A stretch of 64,000 nucleotides of DNA from Mayamaea pseudoterrestris (GCA_027923505.1 BROI01000016.1:62001-126000), one strand, 5' to 3'. Counted from the stretch's first letter, positions 35,901 through 48,806 are shown. Numbers and translations are program-made. The notes: generated by a model not told the origin, from the sequence alone.

Positions 35901-36892
35901 CAAACTCCTTGGACCCAACGCTCTCGGCCCGTCGAGCATTTCTTGATCGCTTCCGGAGGGAAACGACTGATCCTGCGTTCCGAGCAGAAGTTTTGTTCAA
36001 TAGCACTGATAGCAGCATGGAAGCTGGACTTTTCCTATATGGCGTTGCTGATGCAGTTGACAAAGTTACCAAGGTTGTCGCCAAGATTGAAGCGGACACT
36101 GGTCTTGTTTCTGAAATGCGAAACATTGCTGGCGGCATGTTCCGTTATCAGTACGATTTTGATCCGGCTCAAGTTTACAAGCATAGTGACTTTGACATGA
36201 CGGACGTGCTAGCGCAATGGCAATCGCAGCGGCCTACTGGCTTTCAGTCAATATTTCAGTTTGTCAAGCTGACTCCGGAGGAGCAACTGGACGTTCACGA
36301 CAAGGTTATGATATTCTATCCAGCCGACGAACAGTGGTATCCAGGCAAGGTCGTTTGGGTTCATCCTGCGGACGATACCGTTGACGTTCGTTACGACAGT
36401 GGCGATATTGGTAAGGGTGTTTCATCTAGGCTGATTAAGAAGGATGCGAGCGACACTGCCGCGTCCAAGGATGCAAGCAGCAAGAACACTGACATGATTA
36501 CGGCCGAAGGAATCCGTGACGCATTGCAGTTCGCCCTCACCGAAACCAACTTTGAGGGAATGGAGGAAGCCAAAGTGCACCACTATGTTGGCCCCGGAGA
36601 AGGATCGTTGACCATGGCGTTTTGGTCTGGCGGAAATGCCGTGGCACTATGGGACGGCCGTAGTCACATTGATGTTAACTTGTTTACATACACCGAAAGC
36701 GTGACGGTTGCTGATTCTGTTCAAGAATTGTTCAAAAAGCGCATACCTTTTTTGAAGACTGCACTCCGTGACGAGCAGCCCCGCGGATATGGACGCGTAG
36801 TAAACTACATGCGCGACGTGGAAGAATACAAGGACGACGTTCCTGTGTGGGCCTTGCATTTTAGTGATAAGGCAGAAACGTCGATGGAGTAA
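32807..36892 (+). CDS. Secreted chimera: SET methyltransferase, aminopropyltransferase-like, two SpeD-like and Tudor-like segments
   Basis: Intronless, 1361 residues from ATG 32807 (MRLYQASACLLFASQLQSTA, signal peptide), then a poly-Gln run (~36-46) and Ser/Ala-rich linker. Residues ~86-340 fit a SET domain of the Rubisco-LSMT/SETD3 type: GLFTRDTLPVGTTIL, VPVYDMMSHSNDPN, SQLYCSYND, YGTPGLLIDFGFVE. Residues ~447-700 resemble spermidine synthase: RIAWIGGGDSMLLHDALKYP, LGLELD, WWYGDA, DMVVIDLSDTA. Residues ~759-860 resemble AdoMet decarboxylase (GYVIARMYPKYNYCALDIHFW); ~925-1120 is a further Rossmann-like part starting MDVLVVCGAAGA; ~1165-1212 is Tudor-like (WYPGKVVWVHPADDTVDVRY); ~1229-1340 is a second SpeD-like part (SHIDVNLFTYTES). 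The usual pyruvoyl Ser and Cys are not evident. I recall diatom polyamine-enzyme fusions being proposed for long-chain polyamines; substrate and activity here are inferred. Confidence 0.85.
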
Positions 36893-38765
36893 ATTGGCGC
36901 CGTCTATGCCCGCAAGTTAGTTAGAATTGAGTAGATGACGCTATAATCTAAATTACCGTCAAACGTATTACGAAAGATTAACTCGCTTGTAGTGTTGTCG
37001 AAACTTTTAATTAATAGCAAACAAAACAACAGTGTTGGGAACATGCTGGTGCTCGTTTGTTTGGAGAGGGTAGAAAAAAGTTCTGTCCAGAGACATTACG
37101 AAGTCAATGAGGTTCTACAAATGCGTTGCAAATTAAAAGCTGTGACGAAAGAGGGAACGAAATGAAGCCTCGAGGTACAAAAAAAAAAGACGGCGCTCGA
37201 GATGGAAACAGTAGTGTAGCTGCATAAAAGTTGCCGCGAACTGACCACTCCAAAGAATTCATGCAGCGCCCTGGTGTGCTATGCACGTGATAGTACAGTG
37301 ACCAGCCTGTTACCAAAGCGCTCGTTCGAAGCGCCGCATGGTCGTGCTTCGAAAGAACGAAATAGAATGTCAAATGAATGCAAAGGAATCACGCCTTGCG
37401 CTTGGTTCAGAGCGAAATGTTTCGGCGAGCTGATTCCTAAAGTTGCTCATTCCAGAAACCGCAAACACTCTAGGCAGACGGGGCAAATGCATTTGTGTTG
37501 CCACGGTACAAGGTCATGTCACTTGATTGATGTAGCATGTATATGGGCCGACAAGAGTGATCCATGCGGCACGAGCGGAGTGAGCAATCCACAACGCCAT
37601 GGTGATTGTACTCCTTCGTCGGTGCTCGACTCACCATATGTAGATCGCATGACAGCAAATCAACTCTGTACAGTCCAAACTTGCAGAGATGAGTTTGCTC
37701 AGACGGGCCAGGGAAATGGTAGCTTCGTTGCCGACAACATTGTGCGCCCCGGCAGTAAGTCTTGTTGCCAATGATCATGCCATGCATTCCAGTAACCAAG
37801 AAAGGGTTGAACGAGCAGAGCCAGTCGTCAATACCACAACGACCGATGCTGTAATGCCGCAAAGAATATCCAATGGAACACCAAGGCCAATTCTGCCAGC
37901 GCGAGCCCATTATGTCGAGTTTATTTTGGACAGAAGCGACGACGACCGACTTCCAGCGGTAATCGCAGTTAAGGATTCCGTTGATGATTGTAATTGTACG
38001 ATAACGCCACATCCGGACTCTGAGTGCTTCCTGCTGTTCGACTGGCTTGCCTGTAGAGCAACAAACAATAAACCTTCCACCAATCTGCAACCATCATCCT
38101 TGCCATAGCTCGTCATGCATTGAGACTCTCCTGAACCGATTCTTCAAGTTATCATGGAACTGATTGTGTCGTGTCTACATTCACAAGTCCTACGCAAGAA
38201 AGCAAGGCTCGATACCCTCGTTCGTCATATTCGAATGAGGTACAGTCGTTGGAGCCGTCGTCGTCGATGGTTTAGAGTGCAGAGACTGCTTCATTGTTCC
38301 GCGGCAAGTTCGTTCGATGTTCGATGGATGGATGAATGGATCGATCGATGAATGGCATGGACTACCGTATGGGAAGTGAATACGTAGACGTTCCAAGAGT
38401 CGAAGCCGAAAGTGTCCTCAACAAGATTCACTCAACGCGAAATGTCAAAGACGGCCAAGTGCATTGGGGCCGAACTCATTTAATTGTATAGTCATGCTGA
38501 CGGGTGCGAGAGTATTGGTACGTCAGTTGCTTGCATGTTGTTGCTTCACTGTCGGCAGTGCGCAGTGCAGGAAGGACCTTCGTCGGCAATGGATTCGTCG
38601 CGTGGATTAGCAAGTAAAGTATACATCTTGTTATCTAACAGATAGTCTGATCATTGGATCGCCGCGTTCCAATCAGCAGCAATGTGGTAGAGTGTACAAT
38701 AATGATGTAATGGAGCAACTTGCTCGAATTCATGGTCATGGTCGAATTCTTGGTGCTCGCCTGAA
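36893..38765. other. Region without a convincing gene; short coding-like stretches
   Basis: Overlapping plus-strand frames at 37274-37774 and 37689-38108 and a 47-codon ORF at 38349-38492 read like protein in places (for instance HYVEFILDRSDDDRLPAVIAVKD), but they lie in different frames, no splice path joining them was found, and no family is recognised. A minus-strand frame at 37470-38090 overlaps them. They may be a decayed gene. The first ~370 bp after the chimera contain only A-rich sequence. Confidence 0.3.
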
Positions 38766-39134
38766 GCGTTTTCACACTGGCACTCGTTTCATACATAACC
38801 CCTTAGGCTTCGTTTTCACTGGCACTCGTTTCGTACATAACCCATTTAGCCTTCGTTTTCACTGGCACTCGTTTCGTGCTTAACCCCTTCAGGCTTCGTT
38901 TTCACTGGAACTCGTTTCATCATATAACCCCTTGGGCTTCGTTTTCACTGGCACTCGTTTCATATATAACCCCTTGGGTTTCGTTTTCACTGGCACTCGT
39001 TTCGTACTTAACCCCTTTAGGCTTCGTTTTCACTGGCACTCGTTTCTTACATAACCCCATTAGCCTTCGTTTTCACTGGCACTCGTTTCGTGCTTAACCC
39101 CTTAGGCTTCGTTTTCACTGGCACTCGTTTCATA
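38766..39134 (+). repeat. Minisatellite, ~43-bp unit, 9 copies
   Basis: Nine imperfect tandem copies of a ~43-bp unit containing CGTTTTCACTGGCACTCGTTTC followed by a variable TACATAACCCCTT(A/T)GG part, spacing 42-45 bp. Open reading through the repeat arises from its composition and is not taken as coding. Confidence 0.9.
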
Positions 39135-40311
39135 CTATGGCCCGCTCCGATCAACCATCCACTTCGCACACATTATTCGATCTTTCGGTTCATTCATTGT
39201 AACACCACCATGGCCATGCCTCCTCCAAGTAGCAGCATCGTGCTTTGGACAGCTCTCACTCCATCCTCGCAGTCTATCGTGGCAGTACTGGATCCAAGCA
39301 GTATTGATAATGGAGGCAGTCTTCGTGTAGACCGGCCCTCACTCCGTTTGAAAAGTCGAGATGTTGGATGTTTGATGCAGTAGTAAACCTGGCTCTAGCG
39401 GAGCTGCTGAAAGATTACTGGAAATGATTAACGGTTGGAAATATGGATGGGTCTTTGACTGGCGTGTCGCTTCGAGAGTCGAGAGGACTGCCTGCCTGCA
39501 TGGCTGCTGACAATTGACAATTCGCCAGCAACATGCGCTAACGCTGAATATTAAGGCCACAATACATTTAGTGCCTCACGAAAGACGATCGCAAGAGCCT
39601 GGCGGAAATCGACAAGTCGCCAAAGGCAAGCGTAGTGACGTTGTCTTCTTCAAACGGACGGACTGCGCGGCATCGCGGCAGATTGATACGTCCAAATGCC
39701 TACATGATGCTTCCAATCGTCGCGCCAACGACAAATCTGGGCCTGGATTATAATGTGTCCATTGCAGTGGACAGAAAATGTCTTGCGACTGGATTCTTTT
39801 GAGCTCGAGCCATTGGCATCATGTCCCTGTCCCTCGCCGACCTAGCCGCATTGTCGGATTGAAGATAACAAGTGGCGCTTGGTCTGTCAGACTCGTAGTA
39901 TGTGGCAAGCCGAGTCATCCGATGGCTCTCATTGCTTTCCAGAACAATAACGAACCGACGGCTACATGTTTCAAGAAAAATCACTTATGGCTGATGAAGA
40001 TGGTTGATGGCTACGAGTGTATTTGTGACGAGCATTATTCCGGCCTTTTCGTCGTCTCGGTGAGCGGTGAGCATGCAAACATCCAACAGCTAGCACACGC
40101 CTGTATCCGCTCAATTGTTGAAATGTTTGTTGAGGTATAAAAGATTGCCGCAAAGGAGCGCGATGGTGAAGTTGCTCGCTTGATACTTGAGCGTATCTTG
40201 GCAGCAACTCATCGGACAACCTGACGCGGCAATCGATCGTGAACACACATCCCGTAATACAATATGCTGTTAGTTATAGTATACTGTTTTGTACTGTGCA
40301 GCTAATCTAGT
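39135..40311 (+). other. Unresolved coding-like stretches, possible decayed gene
   Basis: A 57-codon ORF from ATG 39210 (context CACCATGG; MAMPPPSSSIVLWTALTP) ends at 39383. Coding-like peptide then continues in other frames (AAERLLEMINGWKYGWVFDW near 39403-39460; LGLDYNVSIAVDRKC near 39740-39775) and in a 120-codon frame at 39778-40140 ending HANIQQLAHACIRSIVEMFVEV. Changing frames without clear GT-AG borders suggest a gene broken by several frameshifts or exons I could not place. Family unknown. A TATAAAAG string at about 40136 has no evident gene downstream. Confidence 0.25.
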
Positions 40312-41557
40312 CTATGGAGATGCTCGCTCTTCGTCAATGTCGTCATCGTCGAGAGCTTTCTCGATCGCATCATTTTCGTCATCCGCACTCGAAAGAACTT
40401 GACTCTCTGACTTTTCTATATCCGCACCTTTGGCAGTTTCGTCGTATACAAGCTTGCCCGAGGCAAGGTCCGCGTCAATTTTCTTTGTTTGCCTGATTTT
40501 GAAGTAGTGCAAAGCTCCGCAAACTGCCAACCATCCCCAAAACAAGCAAATCTCTGCCAGTGTCCGTTCGCTCGTGTACCCAAAAGGCTTGATAATAACC
40601 ATCGGCAATCGATTGTCGTACCAGAACTTGTGCCGAACCTCCCAAACCACTCGGCTCTCTTCGGAAACCTCTTCAAACTCGTGTGCGCCGCCAACTAATA
40701 GTCCTGTCGCAAGAAACACTGCGACCAGTGTTGACAGAATGCACAAATAGAACTTGTTCTTCATTTTTTGGTTTGCCATGTAGATACCAAACCCGGCGAG
40801 GCATCCAACGAAAATTCCAATGACAGCTGAGAGAGGTATCGACCCTAGATGATGGCCGGTCAAGAAGCTCGGCAACAAGAACATGCCGCACTCTGCAGTT
40901 TCCCGCCAAATGTTCCACGCGACATTGAATCGAATCGTCGTCAAGTTGAGGTCCAAGCCCGTCTGCACTTTGCCTCCTTTAGTCGACTTGTAAAAGCCGA
41001 GCCACTTTGGCATCTTTAGCGAAAGCTGTGTAACGCAGATGGTCGCTACCATTTTGCTCACACCCTCGATGGTGGAGCCAATGTGACCGTTAATGCCTTT
41101 GGAAAGGACGGCCAAAGGAATGGCGACTATCGTGACAACCAGTATAGCAACAAATGCCGCCGCCAAAGCTGATGTGGTAACGGCTCGTAGTAACTTCTTT
41201 TGTGTTGTTTCGTCGCATTTATTTTCACTGCGTAGAATGGCCGTTCGAAACTCGCCTGTAGGTGAATGAAGAAGAGGCGAATGAGCAAGCCATGACTTAC
41301 ATGCATTGGGAAGATGCATTGTAAAATTGTTAAGATGACATGTTGATCGCATAGCTGCATTGATTCAGCTTAGAGCGCCCTCGTGACCCGCCTGGATGTG
41401 ACTTTCCCGCGGCGAAAAAGTGGTGCAACTCATAACTACCGGTCGACTCATGCGGATAGCGCCATCTGCGGAACATACCTATAATGATCATGGCTTCCAT
41501 ACACTCGCGTGCAAAGATTGTGGCGACGGCCATGTTGAAAAGATCTTTGTTGCCCAT
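40312..41557 (-). CDS. FTR1: FTR1-like high-affinity iron permease
   Basis: Two minus-strand exons: 41557-41479 (from ATG, MGNKDLFNMAVATIFAR) and 41255-40312, with a 223-bp GTATGT...CAG intron in phase 1; 340 residues. Both FTR1 iron-binding REXXE motifs are visible: RECME in the first membrane span, just before the intron, and RETAE in the middle of exon 2. Several further membrane spans follow, and the C terminus is acidic and cytosol-like (DDENDAIEKALDDDDIDEERASP). FTR1 carries Fe(III) into the cell after oxidation by a partner multicopper oxidase; no such oxidase gene is in the window. FTR1 genes in diatoms are commonly iron-responsive; no element was identified here. Confidence 0.88.
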
Positions 41558-43798
41558 TTTAGATTGGGACGAAGAAGTTTGCAAAGCAAGCGCCGATTGT
41601 TGCGCAAGTCGAATGGGCCAACTTGTGAGGCTTGTGGATGATTATGCAAGCCTGATCGACATGGATTGGGCATTGCAAATACATGAGCATGCTCCGCATG
41701 CTCCGGTCGCGTGTCACCTCGCACCTTCACACGCAAAAGAAGGAGTAGGGGGCTGTGCTTTTCTTGATAAAGGTAGCTTGATGTCGCAGCAACACTCATG
41801 ACTTGCATCAGTCGAGTCGCGCCGCGCCGTCGCGCCACAAGCAATCACATCAACTGACTGTGAGTTCCTCTTCCAGAGCACCTTTCCCACGCATCTCTTG
41901 CGCTCGACGAGTCATGAAGCAAACGAACGACTTGAAGCAACAATTATGACGTCTCGAGCATTGAGCTTCAAGTCGCGGCGACTACTCGACAATCTACCGT
42001 CCATTATGGCGGCTCTGCGGCTCTGCGGCTCTTGGTGCGAGCAAGAAGCAAGAGCGAACGCATGCTTTAAGAGTAGGGAATGTTGATGCAAATTCAGTGT
42101 GACCAGCGATCCCATGTGTACAAATGTATACTCGGAAGCTGCAAATGGTTCCTGCGGCTACGCAATATGCATTGTGCGTCGCTTGCAGCCTGCAATGGTG
42201 CACTCCAACGAATAACTCGACGGAAGAATGAGCTTTTCCGAGCCAGCAACTCGTATTATCAATAACCAAGCTCCTGCAGCAATGTCAAGAAGGTGAAGCG
42301 AAAAATTGAAACTCTGGTTTGCCTTGCTCGATTGCCGAGGCGCGGAAGCGTTTTGGCAAGAATAGAAGTCTACTTGCATGCGCATCAAATGACCCCGATT
42401 CTTCATTATTTGATCGACATTGATTGATGGCTGAAAGGCGAACTCTAATCTCGCTCTAGTGTTCGAAATTCCGAAACTCTGTCAAGCATCCAGACTGTAC
42501 ACACTGCAACATTAAGGCTCTGGGGAGCGATGGACGACAACATTCATGTCAACACAGAATGACTCGAGGCTGCAAATTGTCGATGCTTGCTCACCACATG
42601 GCATGCCTCACACCAGCTCAATGCCTCTCCAAAGACTCCGTTGTGCTTGTGACTTTGGATATGATTGCGATTCTCCGTTTGCCGGATACATGTAGCTGTG
42701 ACGTCCGGCTTGGAAAGACGGATCATACGCCTATTTCACTATCTGTACGGAGAACCTTGGCCTAGTCTCGTTCGACTAGCAAAACAGTTTGCTCCTACTA
42801 CGACAGTCGCTATTCTCTCTTCACCCGCCATATTCCGCTGTCGGCAAGAGTTGAGTGACCGTGCTCTTCACCCGCCATACTCCCGCTGTCGGCAAGAGTT
42901 GAGTTTCCGCACAGCTGTCTCGGAGCAACGACTACAACCATACAGTTGTGTCTTCAAATTTGGTCAAACCCACCTAGAGCCGGCGATAATCTGAGAATGA
43001 CCTCGCATGCCAGGGCTTTCTGATGAGCTGCGCATAGCGCGAGCCTGACGAGACTGGGAAATTACCCTACATAACGTCCAAGACGTGTTTCCGTCCAGCT
43101 TTTCTTTTCTGCGAGCAGTGTGTTGCATTTGAACAGAACGTGACAATTTATAACAGTATAACAGTCAATAGATTAGTGAGTAGAATTATACCAGATGATT
43201 AATAGAGGGTCGTTAGTGACCGGCAACCCAATAGAATGATGCAAGCATTTCGCATTTGCACCTCGACTGTCGCGACGCGTCATACCATTCCACGTTCCAC
43301 AGGAGCGTCCGGTAAAATGACTTTTCGCCAAAAGTGTCGCACTGGCACTCATCATTCCGTTGACGAGACACTAAATCCGTTGGAAAGCGGCTGGCGTGGC
43401 GCGCCGGCACACCCAGCTGTTGCGCGAAGGCTAAATTCTTCTATCAGCACTTCGCTATAAGAACTTTGCTTAATCAGCACATCGCTATCAGAACTTTACT
43501 TTATCAGCAAAGTTCTATCAGAACTTTGCTTTATCAGCAGAATGCTATCTGTGACTGTACGTGAAACAGTACGAATCGTTAGTATGGCCTTCGACGACGC
43601 TCTTTGCCGCTTGCTGCTCGTGCATCCTTTACGTACAGGCACCACCATAATAAGAAGCTGAAGAAGAGCGCTGCTCTTTATTTAGCAATCAAAGTAGACT
43701 AATTAACATATGACGATTCGATCTGTCCAGTTGGTTTGCTCGCGCGGGCACTGTGGATCCCGCGACAGCACGATTTATTTATGTTCATGGAGCATCAG
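41558..43798. other. Long intergenic stretch, no gene recognised
   Basis: Only short, unconvincing frames on both strands. A ~50-bp segment containing CCGCTGTCGGCAAGAGTTGAGT is directly repeated (about 42820 and 42872). From ~43440 to 43545 there is an AT-rich imperfect repeat built on TATCAGCA / AGAACTTTGCTT. The stretch ends at the target site of the copia element. Confidence 0.6.
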
Positions 43799-44009
43799 TG
43801 TTGAGCATGGATGAGAACCCAAACCGAAGCGGCAGCGGTGACGTCACGAAGACGGTCACGTTTAAGTAAGCGCGGTAAGCGGCAACCGAAGGAGTGGATC
43901 GAGGACGATCACTTCTTGGAGAAAATAAGTAAAGTGGTTTTATTGACTCTGTTCTGCTTAATCATTAGTGTCGCTTCAAGGGCGCGCAAGATATATTCTA
44001 GATCCAACA
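43799..44009 (+). repeat. 5' LTR of the copia element
   Basis: 211 bp, TG...CA ends, same sequence as the 3' LTR as far as read by eye. Preceded by the ATCAG target duplication. Confidence 0.95.
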
Positions 44010-44036
44010 TTTTCTCCAAGAAGGGAGTGAAAAGAC

Positions 44037-47000
44037 ATGTCTTCGACGAGCAATACTCCGACGACAGGAGCGGCGTCGAGCGGTGGAGGTGCGCCTCCCG
44101 CTCCGCCAGCAAGCGAAGGAAACCGACGCAACCGTCATTATCGTCGTGGGAATCGTGCTGGGAATCGTTCCGGGAATCAAGGCAATGGTAACAGACTCAA
44201 CGGACCGAGTCGTGCGCCGAATGGAAATTTCCAAGGAAGCGAGCCGACGCTCGCTGGATTCATCTTCGACTACAACGGTTCGCGCGATCCCGATGGATTC
44301 ATCCGCACGACGAACGAGATCATCACTTTCGTTGGGCGCTCCTACAAGAAATATACCAAGGAGCTGCTCAAGGGCATGCGCAACGTGGAACTGGAGATTC
44401 CTGACGAGCCTGCGCGTCCAACGAAGGATGCCGACACGACGGACTCGGACTGGTCCATAATGCTCGAGGAATACAAGGCCGACAAGAAGGAGCATGTCGA
44501 GCGCGTGCGTGTGTACTCCGACTTCCTCGCTGGTCTCTACGCCGTGTTGTATGGACAATGCACGGAGCGTATGAAGGATCGTGTCAAGTCGCACGCCAAG
44601 TTCCGAGACGCCGAGGAGGACACGGACGGAATTAAGTTGCTGGCGATTATCAAGGAGATCTCGCATACGTACGAAGGGCGCTGCAAACTTGTGGATCAAG
44701 TCGTGGACATTCAAGCTGAGTTGTTCGGACGTACTCAAGGAGCGCGCGAAAGCCTGCAGAAATATTACGAAAGCATGGTCACGCTCGCAGACGTGGCGAA
44801 GGCGGTTGGCGTCACGATGCACAACGAGATCGTGGCATTGAACATTGCCAAGGATGACAATCGTAACAAGGCGAACAAGGAGGATATCAAGGCCGCCGAA
44901 GAGCTCGAGCTTGCGATGCTTTTCGTGCGTGGCGCAACGGGCGAATACGCTGGGTATTGCAAGCACTTGCGCAACTGCTACCTCGACGGGCACGACAACT
45001 TCCCGTTGACGATCCACGATGCATACAACATCATGCAGCGTCGTGAGCATGCGGATGGAGAAGCCACGTTGCCAACGAACGAGGGCGTGGCGTTTCACAC
45101 GACTGGTACAGCGCGTGACCCTCCTAGATGCTGGACCTGCCAACAGGTTGGTCATGTGCAGCGAGACTGTCCTACGAGAACGGAGTCTACGGAGAGTGCG
45201 CCGGCTGCAGAGGCTAGCGGGGCGCAGCACTTCACGCTGGGTAGCGAGGAAGATAGCGATGACGACGACGAGGTCGGATACATGTTCGCGCAGCCGCCGA
45301 AGGTGAACATCTCGAAGAAGGCTGTGCTCTTGGACAATCAGTCGACAGTGGATCTGTTCTGCAACGCCAAGATGCTGACGAACATTCGCCCGGTGCCAAC
45401 GTGGATGGTGATCAAGTGCAACGCTGGTACAGTAAGGACGAACATGATGGGCGACCTGGAGGGCTACGGTCCGGTGTGGTGGTATCCGCAGGGACTGGCG
45501 AACATTTTGAGTTTGGCGCAAGTCCGAAAGAAGTTTACCGTGGAGTATCTCATGCACGGCGTGGAGCGTCCAATGTTTGTCGTGGAGAAGCCGGACGGTA
45601 AGCAGCGCGAGTTTGTCGAGACTGACTCTGGGCTGTATGTTTGCGAGAGCTTTTCGAAGGGCAAGCGCGGTGATGTCAAGGATGGAGTGGCGATGTTGAC
45701 TACGGTAGACGATAACCGTACTAACTACACCAATGATGACTATTTACGCGCTGTTAGAGCTAGGGAACTGCAAATCAAAATTGGACGGCCAAGCCTCAAG
45801 GATTACCTGCGTATCGTTACTAGCAATCAGTTGCCGAACTGTCCTGTGACGAAAGCCGACATCCTGGCTGCTGAGCACATCTTTGGACCAGATGTTGGCT
45901 CGTTAAAAGGAAAGACGACGCGTCGCGCGTCGCATCTGGTGAAGCCAGCGATTGTTGAGCAACTTCCACCGGCTATCATGAGTCGCTATCGAGACGTTAC
46001 TCTTTGTGCAGACATCATGTATATCAATAAGGTCCCTATGTTGGTGACGTTCTCCCGCAGCATTCGTTTTGCTACGGTCGAGGTGATTCAAAACCGTACG
46101 CTTCCGGTTATGTTGAAGGCAATCGAGTCTGTGTTGAAGATTTACGCACGCGGTGGGTTCCGTGTCGTCGCGGCTCTGATGGATGGGGAGTTTGCTCCCA
46201 TGCTGGGCGCGTTGGCTGATCTCGGAGTAGCGCTCAATGCGACGTCTGAGGATGAGCACGTTGGCGAAATCGAACGTTTTATCCGTGTCGTGAAGGAACG
46301 GGTGCGAGCGACATACAACACGTTGCCGTTTAAGCACGTGCCAGCACGCTTGGTTATCGAAATGACGAAGTCTGCCGTGTTTTGGTTGAATGCGTTTCCG
46401 CACGAGCGTGGCATTTCGAAGGATCTCAGTCCACGCACCATTGTGACTGGTCAGACAGTTGACTTTAATCGGCATTGCAAGTATGAATTCGGTCAGTATG
46501 TGCAAACGCATGAGTCGCACAGCAATGACATGCAGGCGCGCACGATTGGTGCGCTGGCTCTGCGCCCGACTGGTAATGTGCAGGGCGGGTTTTATTTCCT
46601 CAGTTTGTCTTCGGGGAAAATTCTGAATCGTGGCCACGCTACGCCTTTGCCCATGCCTGATGATGTCATTGAACGCGTGCACCGTCTCGCTCGTCAACAG
46701 AAGGCTAATCCGGGCATCGTGTTCATGGACCGCCACCGTGTTGCGGAGGCTGCTGAGCCCGTCATGTGGCACGATGATGACGACGCGGATGATGATGACT
46801 CTGATTACGATGACGACGCTTCTCGCGGCGACGACGACTCTGCCGGCGGAAGCGAAGGAGTGAATGCGACCGATGACGATGACAGCGACGACGACGCTGG
46901 TGCTGACGGCGCAATCGAAGGAGTGCCGGGCGATGAGGCTGGTGATGGTGAGGCCATTGACGATGAACGTGACGACGCGCCGGCCGTGGATGATGGCGAA

Positions 47001-48806
47001 ATTGAAGGAGTGCCCGATGAAGGCGAAATTGAAGGAGTGCCAGCTGCTGCAGACGAAGAGGATTTCGATGCGCGCTATGGCCCACGCACTGGTCGGTATG
47101 GCCTGCGTGCACGCAGACCTCGATCGTTCGCTCATTTGTTCACGCTCGACGCTGCAGAGGAAGTGTCGGAGCCACTCGTCACGGCACAGATGAACATGCG
47201 ACAAGGTTTAAAGGCTTTTGGCGATGCTGGAGTGGAGGCAGTGCGCAAGGAAATGCAGCAGCTACACGACAGGCACGTCATGAAGGCAGTCCCCCAGTGC
47301 ACTCTGACTCCGCAGCAGCGCAAGGACGCGCTGGCGTATTTGATGTTTCTCAAGCGCAAGCGATGCGGGACTGTGAAGGGACGCGGATGCGCAGATGGAC
47401 GCAAGCAACGCGCATACACTGCAAAGGAAGACGCAGCATCTCCAACGATAGCGACAGAGGCCATATTTCTGACGGCTATCATTGACGCTATGGAAGGGCG
47501 CGAGGTTGCTGTGGTCGATGTACCGGGCGCTTTCATGCAAGCGGAAATGGATGAGTTGGTGCACGTTCGTTTCACTGGAAAGATGGTGGAGCTACTGTTG
47601 GAAATTGATCGCGAGATGTACGAGCCTTGCGTCACAATGGAGAATGGCGAGAAAGTCATGTACGTCGAATTACTCATGGCGCTTTATGGTACGCTTCGCG
47701 CAGCGCGACTATTCTGGGAGAAGTTGTCTGCAAAATTGCTTGAGTGGGGCTTTGAGAAGAACCCGTACGATCCGTGTGTGTGTAACAAGATTGTCAATGG
47801 AAAGCAAATCACCGTGGGATGGCACGTGGACGATTTGAAGATTTCACACGTCGACGTGAGCGTAGTGGATGAGTTCATCGCGCAGATGGATGAGGAGTTC
47901 GGCAAGGAGACTCCCATGAATAAGTCACGTGGAAAAGTGCACGACTACCTCGGCATGGTATTGGACTATACTAAGCCTGGAGAAGTAGCAATCAACATGA
48001 TTGACTATGTGAAGAACATCCTTCATCATGCGCCGGACGACATGGATGGAACGGCAGCTACTCCGGCCGCCAGTCACTTGTTTCAGATCTCGGAAAATCC
48101 AGTCATGTTGAGCGAAACAAAGAAGCAGATTTTTGTGACGATTGTGATGCAGTGTCTGTATCTGAGTCAGCGAGCGCGACCGGATATTCGCACAGCGATT
48201 TCTTTCTTGAGCACGAGGCTGCAGCAGCCTGACGAAGACGACTATAAGAAGGCTGCAAGAGTGATTAAATATTTTTGGGAAGCGTGGATATGGTGTTGAC
48301 GCTGAAGGCGGACCAGTCCGGGATAGTCCAGTGGTGGGTGGATGCGTCGTACGCGGTACACCCAGACATGAAGGGTCACACTGGTGGAACAATGACACTT
48401 GGTCAAGGATCAGTGTACAGTACGTCGGCTAAACAGAAGTTGGTAACAAGAAGCTCGACGGAGAGTGAGGTCGTGGGAGTTCATGATGTGCTACCGCAGT
48501 TGCTGTGGAGGGATATTTTTCAGGGGGGTTTGGGGGCAGACGTGTATCAAGACAATATGAGTTCAATGCTGTTGGAAAAGAATGGCAGAAGCTCAAGTAC
48601 AAAGCGCACGCGACACATGAATGTTCGGTACTTCTTTGTGAAGGATCGCGTGGCTGCTGGTGAAGTCAACATTGAGCATTGCCCGACCGGAGACATGGTC
48701 GCGGATTTCTTTACGAAACCATTGCAGGGAGCCCAGTTTGGAAAGCTCCGCAACCTGGTTATGAATCTGGCCTCGAGCAGTAAGTACTACTCGGACCAAA
48801 GGAGTG
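44037..48806 (+). mobile_element. Gag-Pol coding region of the copia element
   Basis: One long reading region covers most of the interior. In order: Gag of the copia type, CCHC knuckle (CWTCQQVGHVQRDC), protease, integrase, a highly acidic spacer, reverse transcriptase (with the DD catalytic pair in HVDD) and RNase H near the 3' end. Copia order (integrase before reverse transcriptase) rules out Ty3/gypsy. Long antisense frames over this region are shadows. About one break is present in the region. Confidence 0.9.

Noticed and set aside
43998-45557. 519-codon antisense frame
   Set aside because: It lies antisense to the copia coding region and has the Arg/Leu/Val-rich composition of a shadow frame.
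45903-47204. 433-codon antisense frame
   Set aside because: Shadow of the copia coding region, with no domain of its own.
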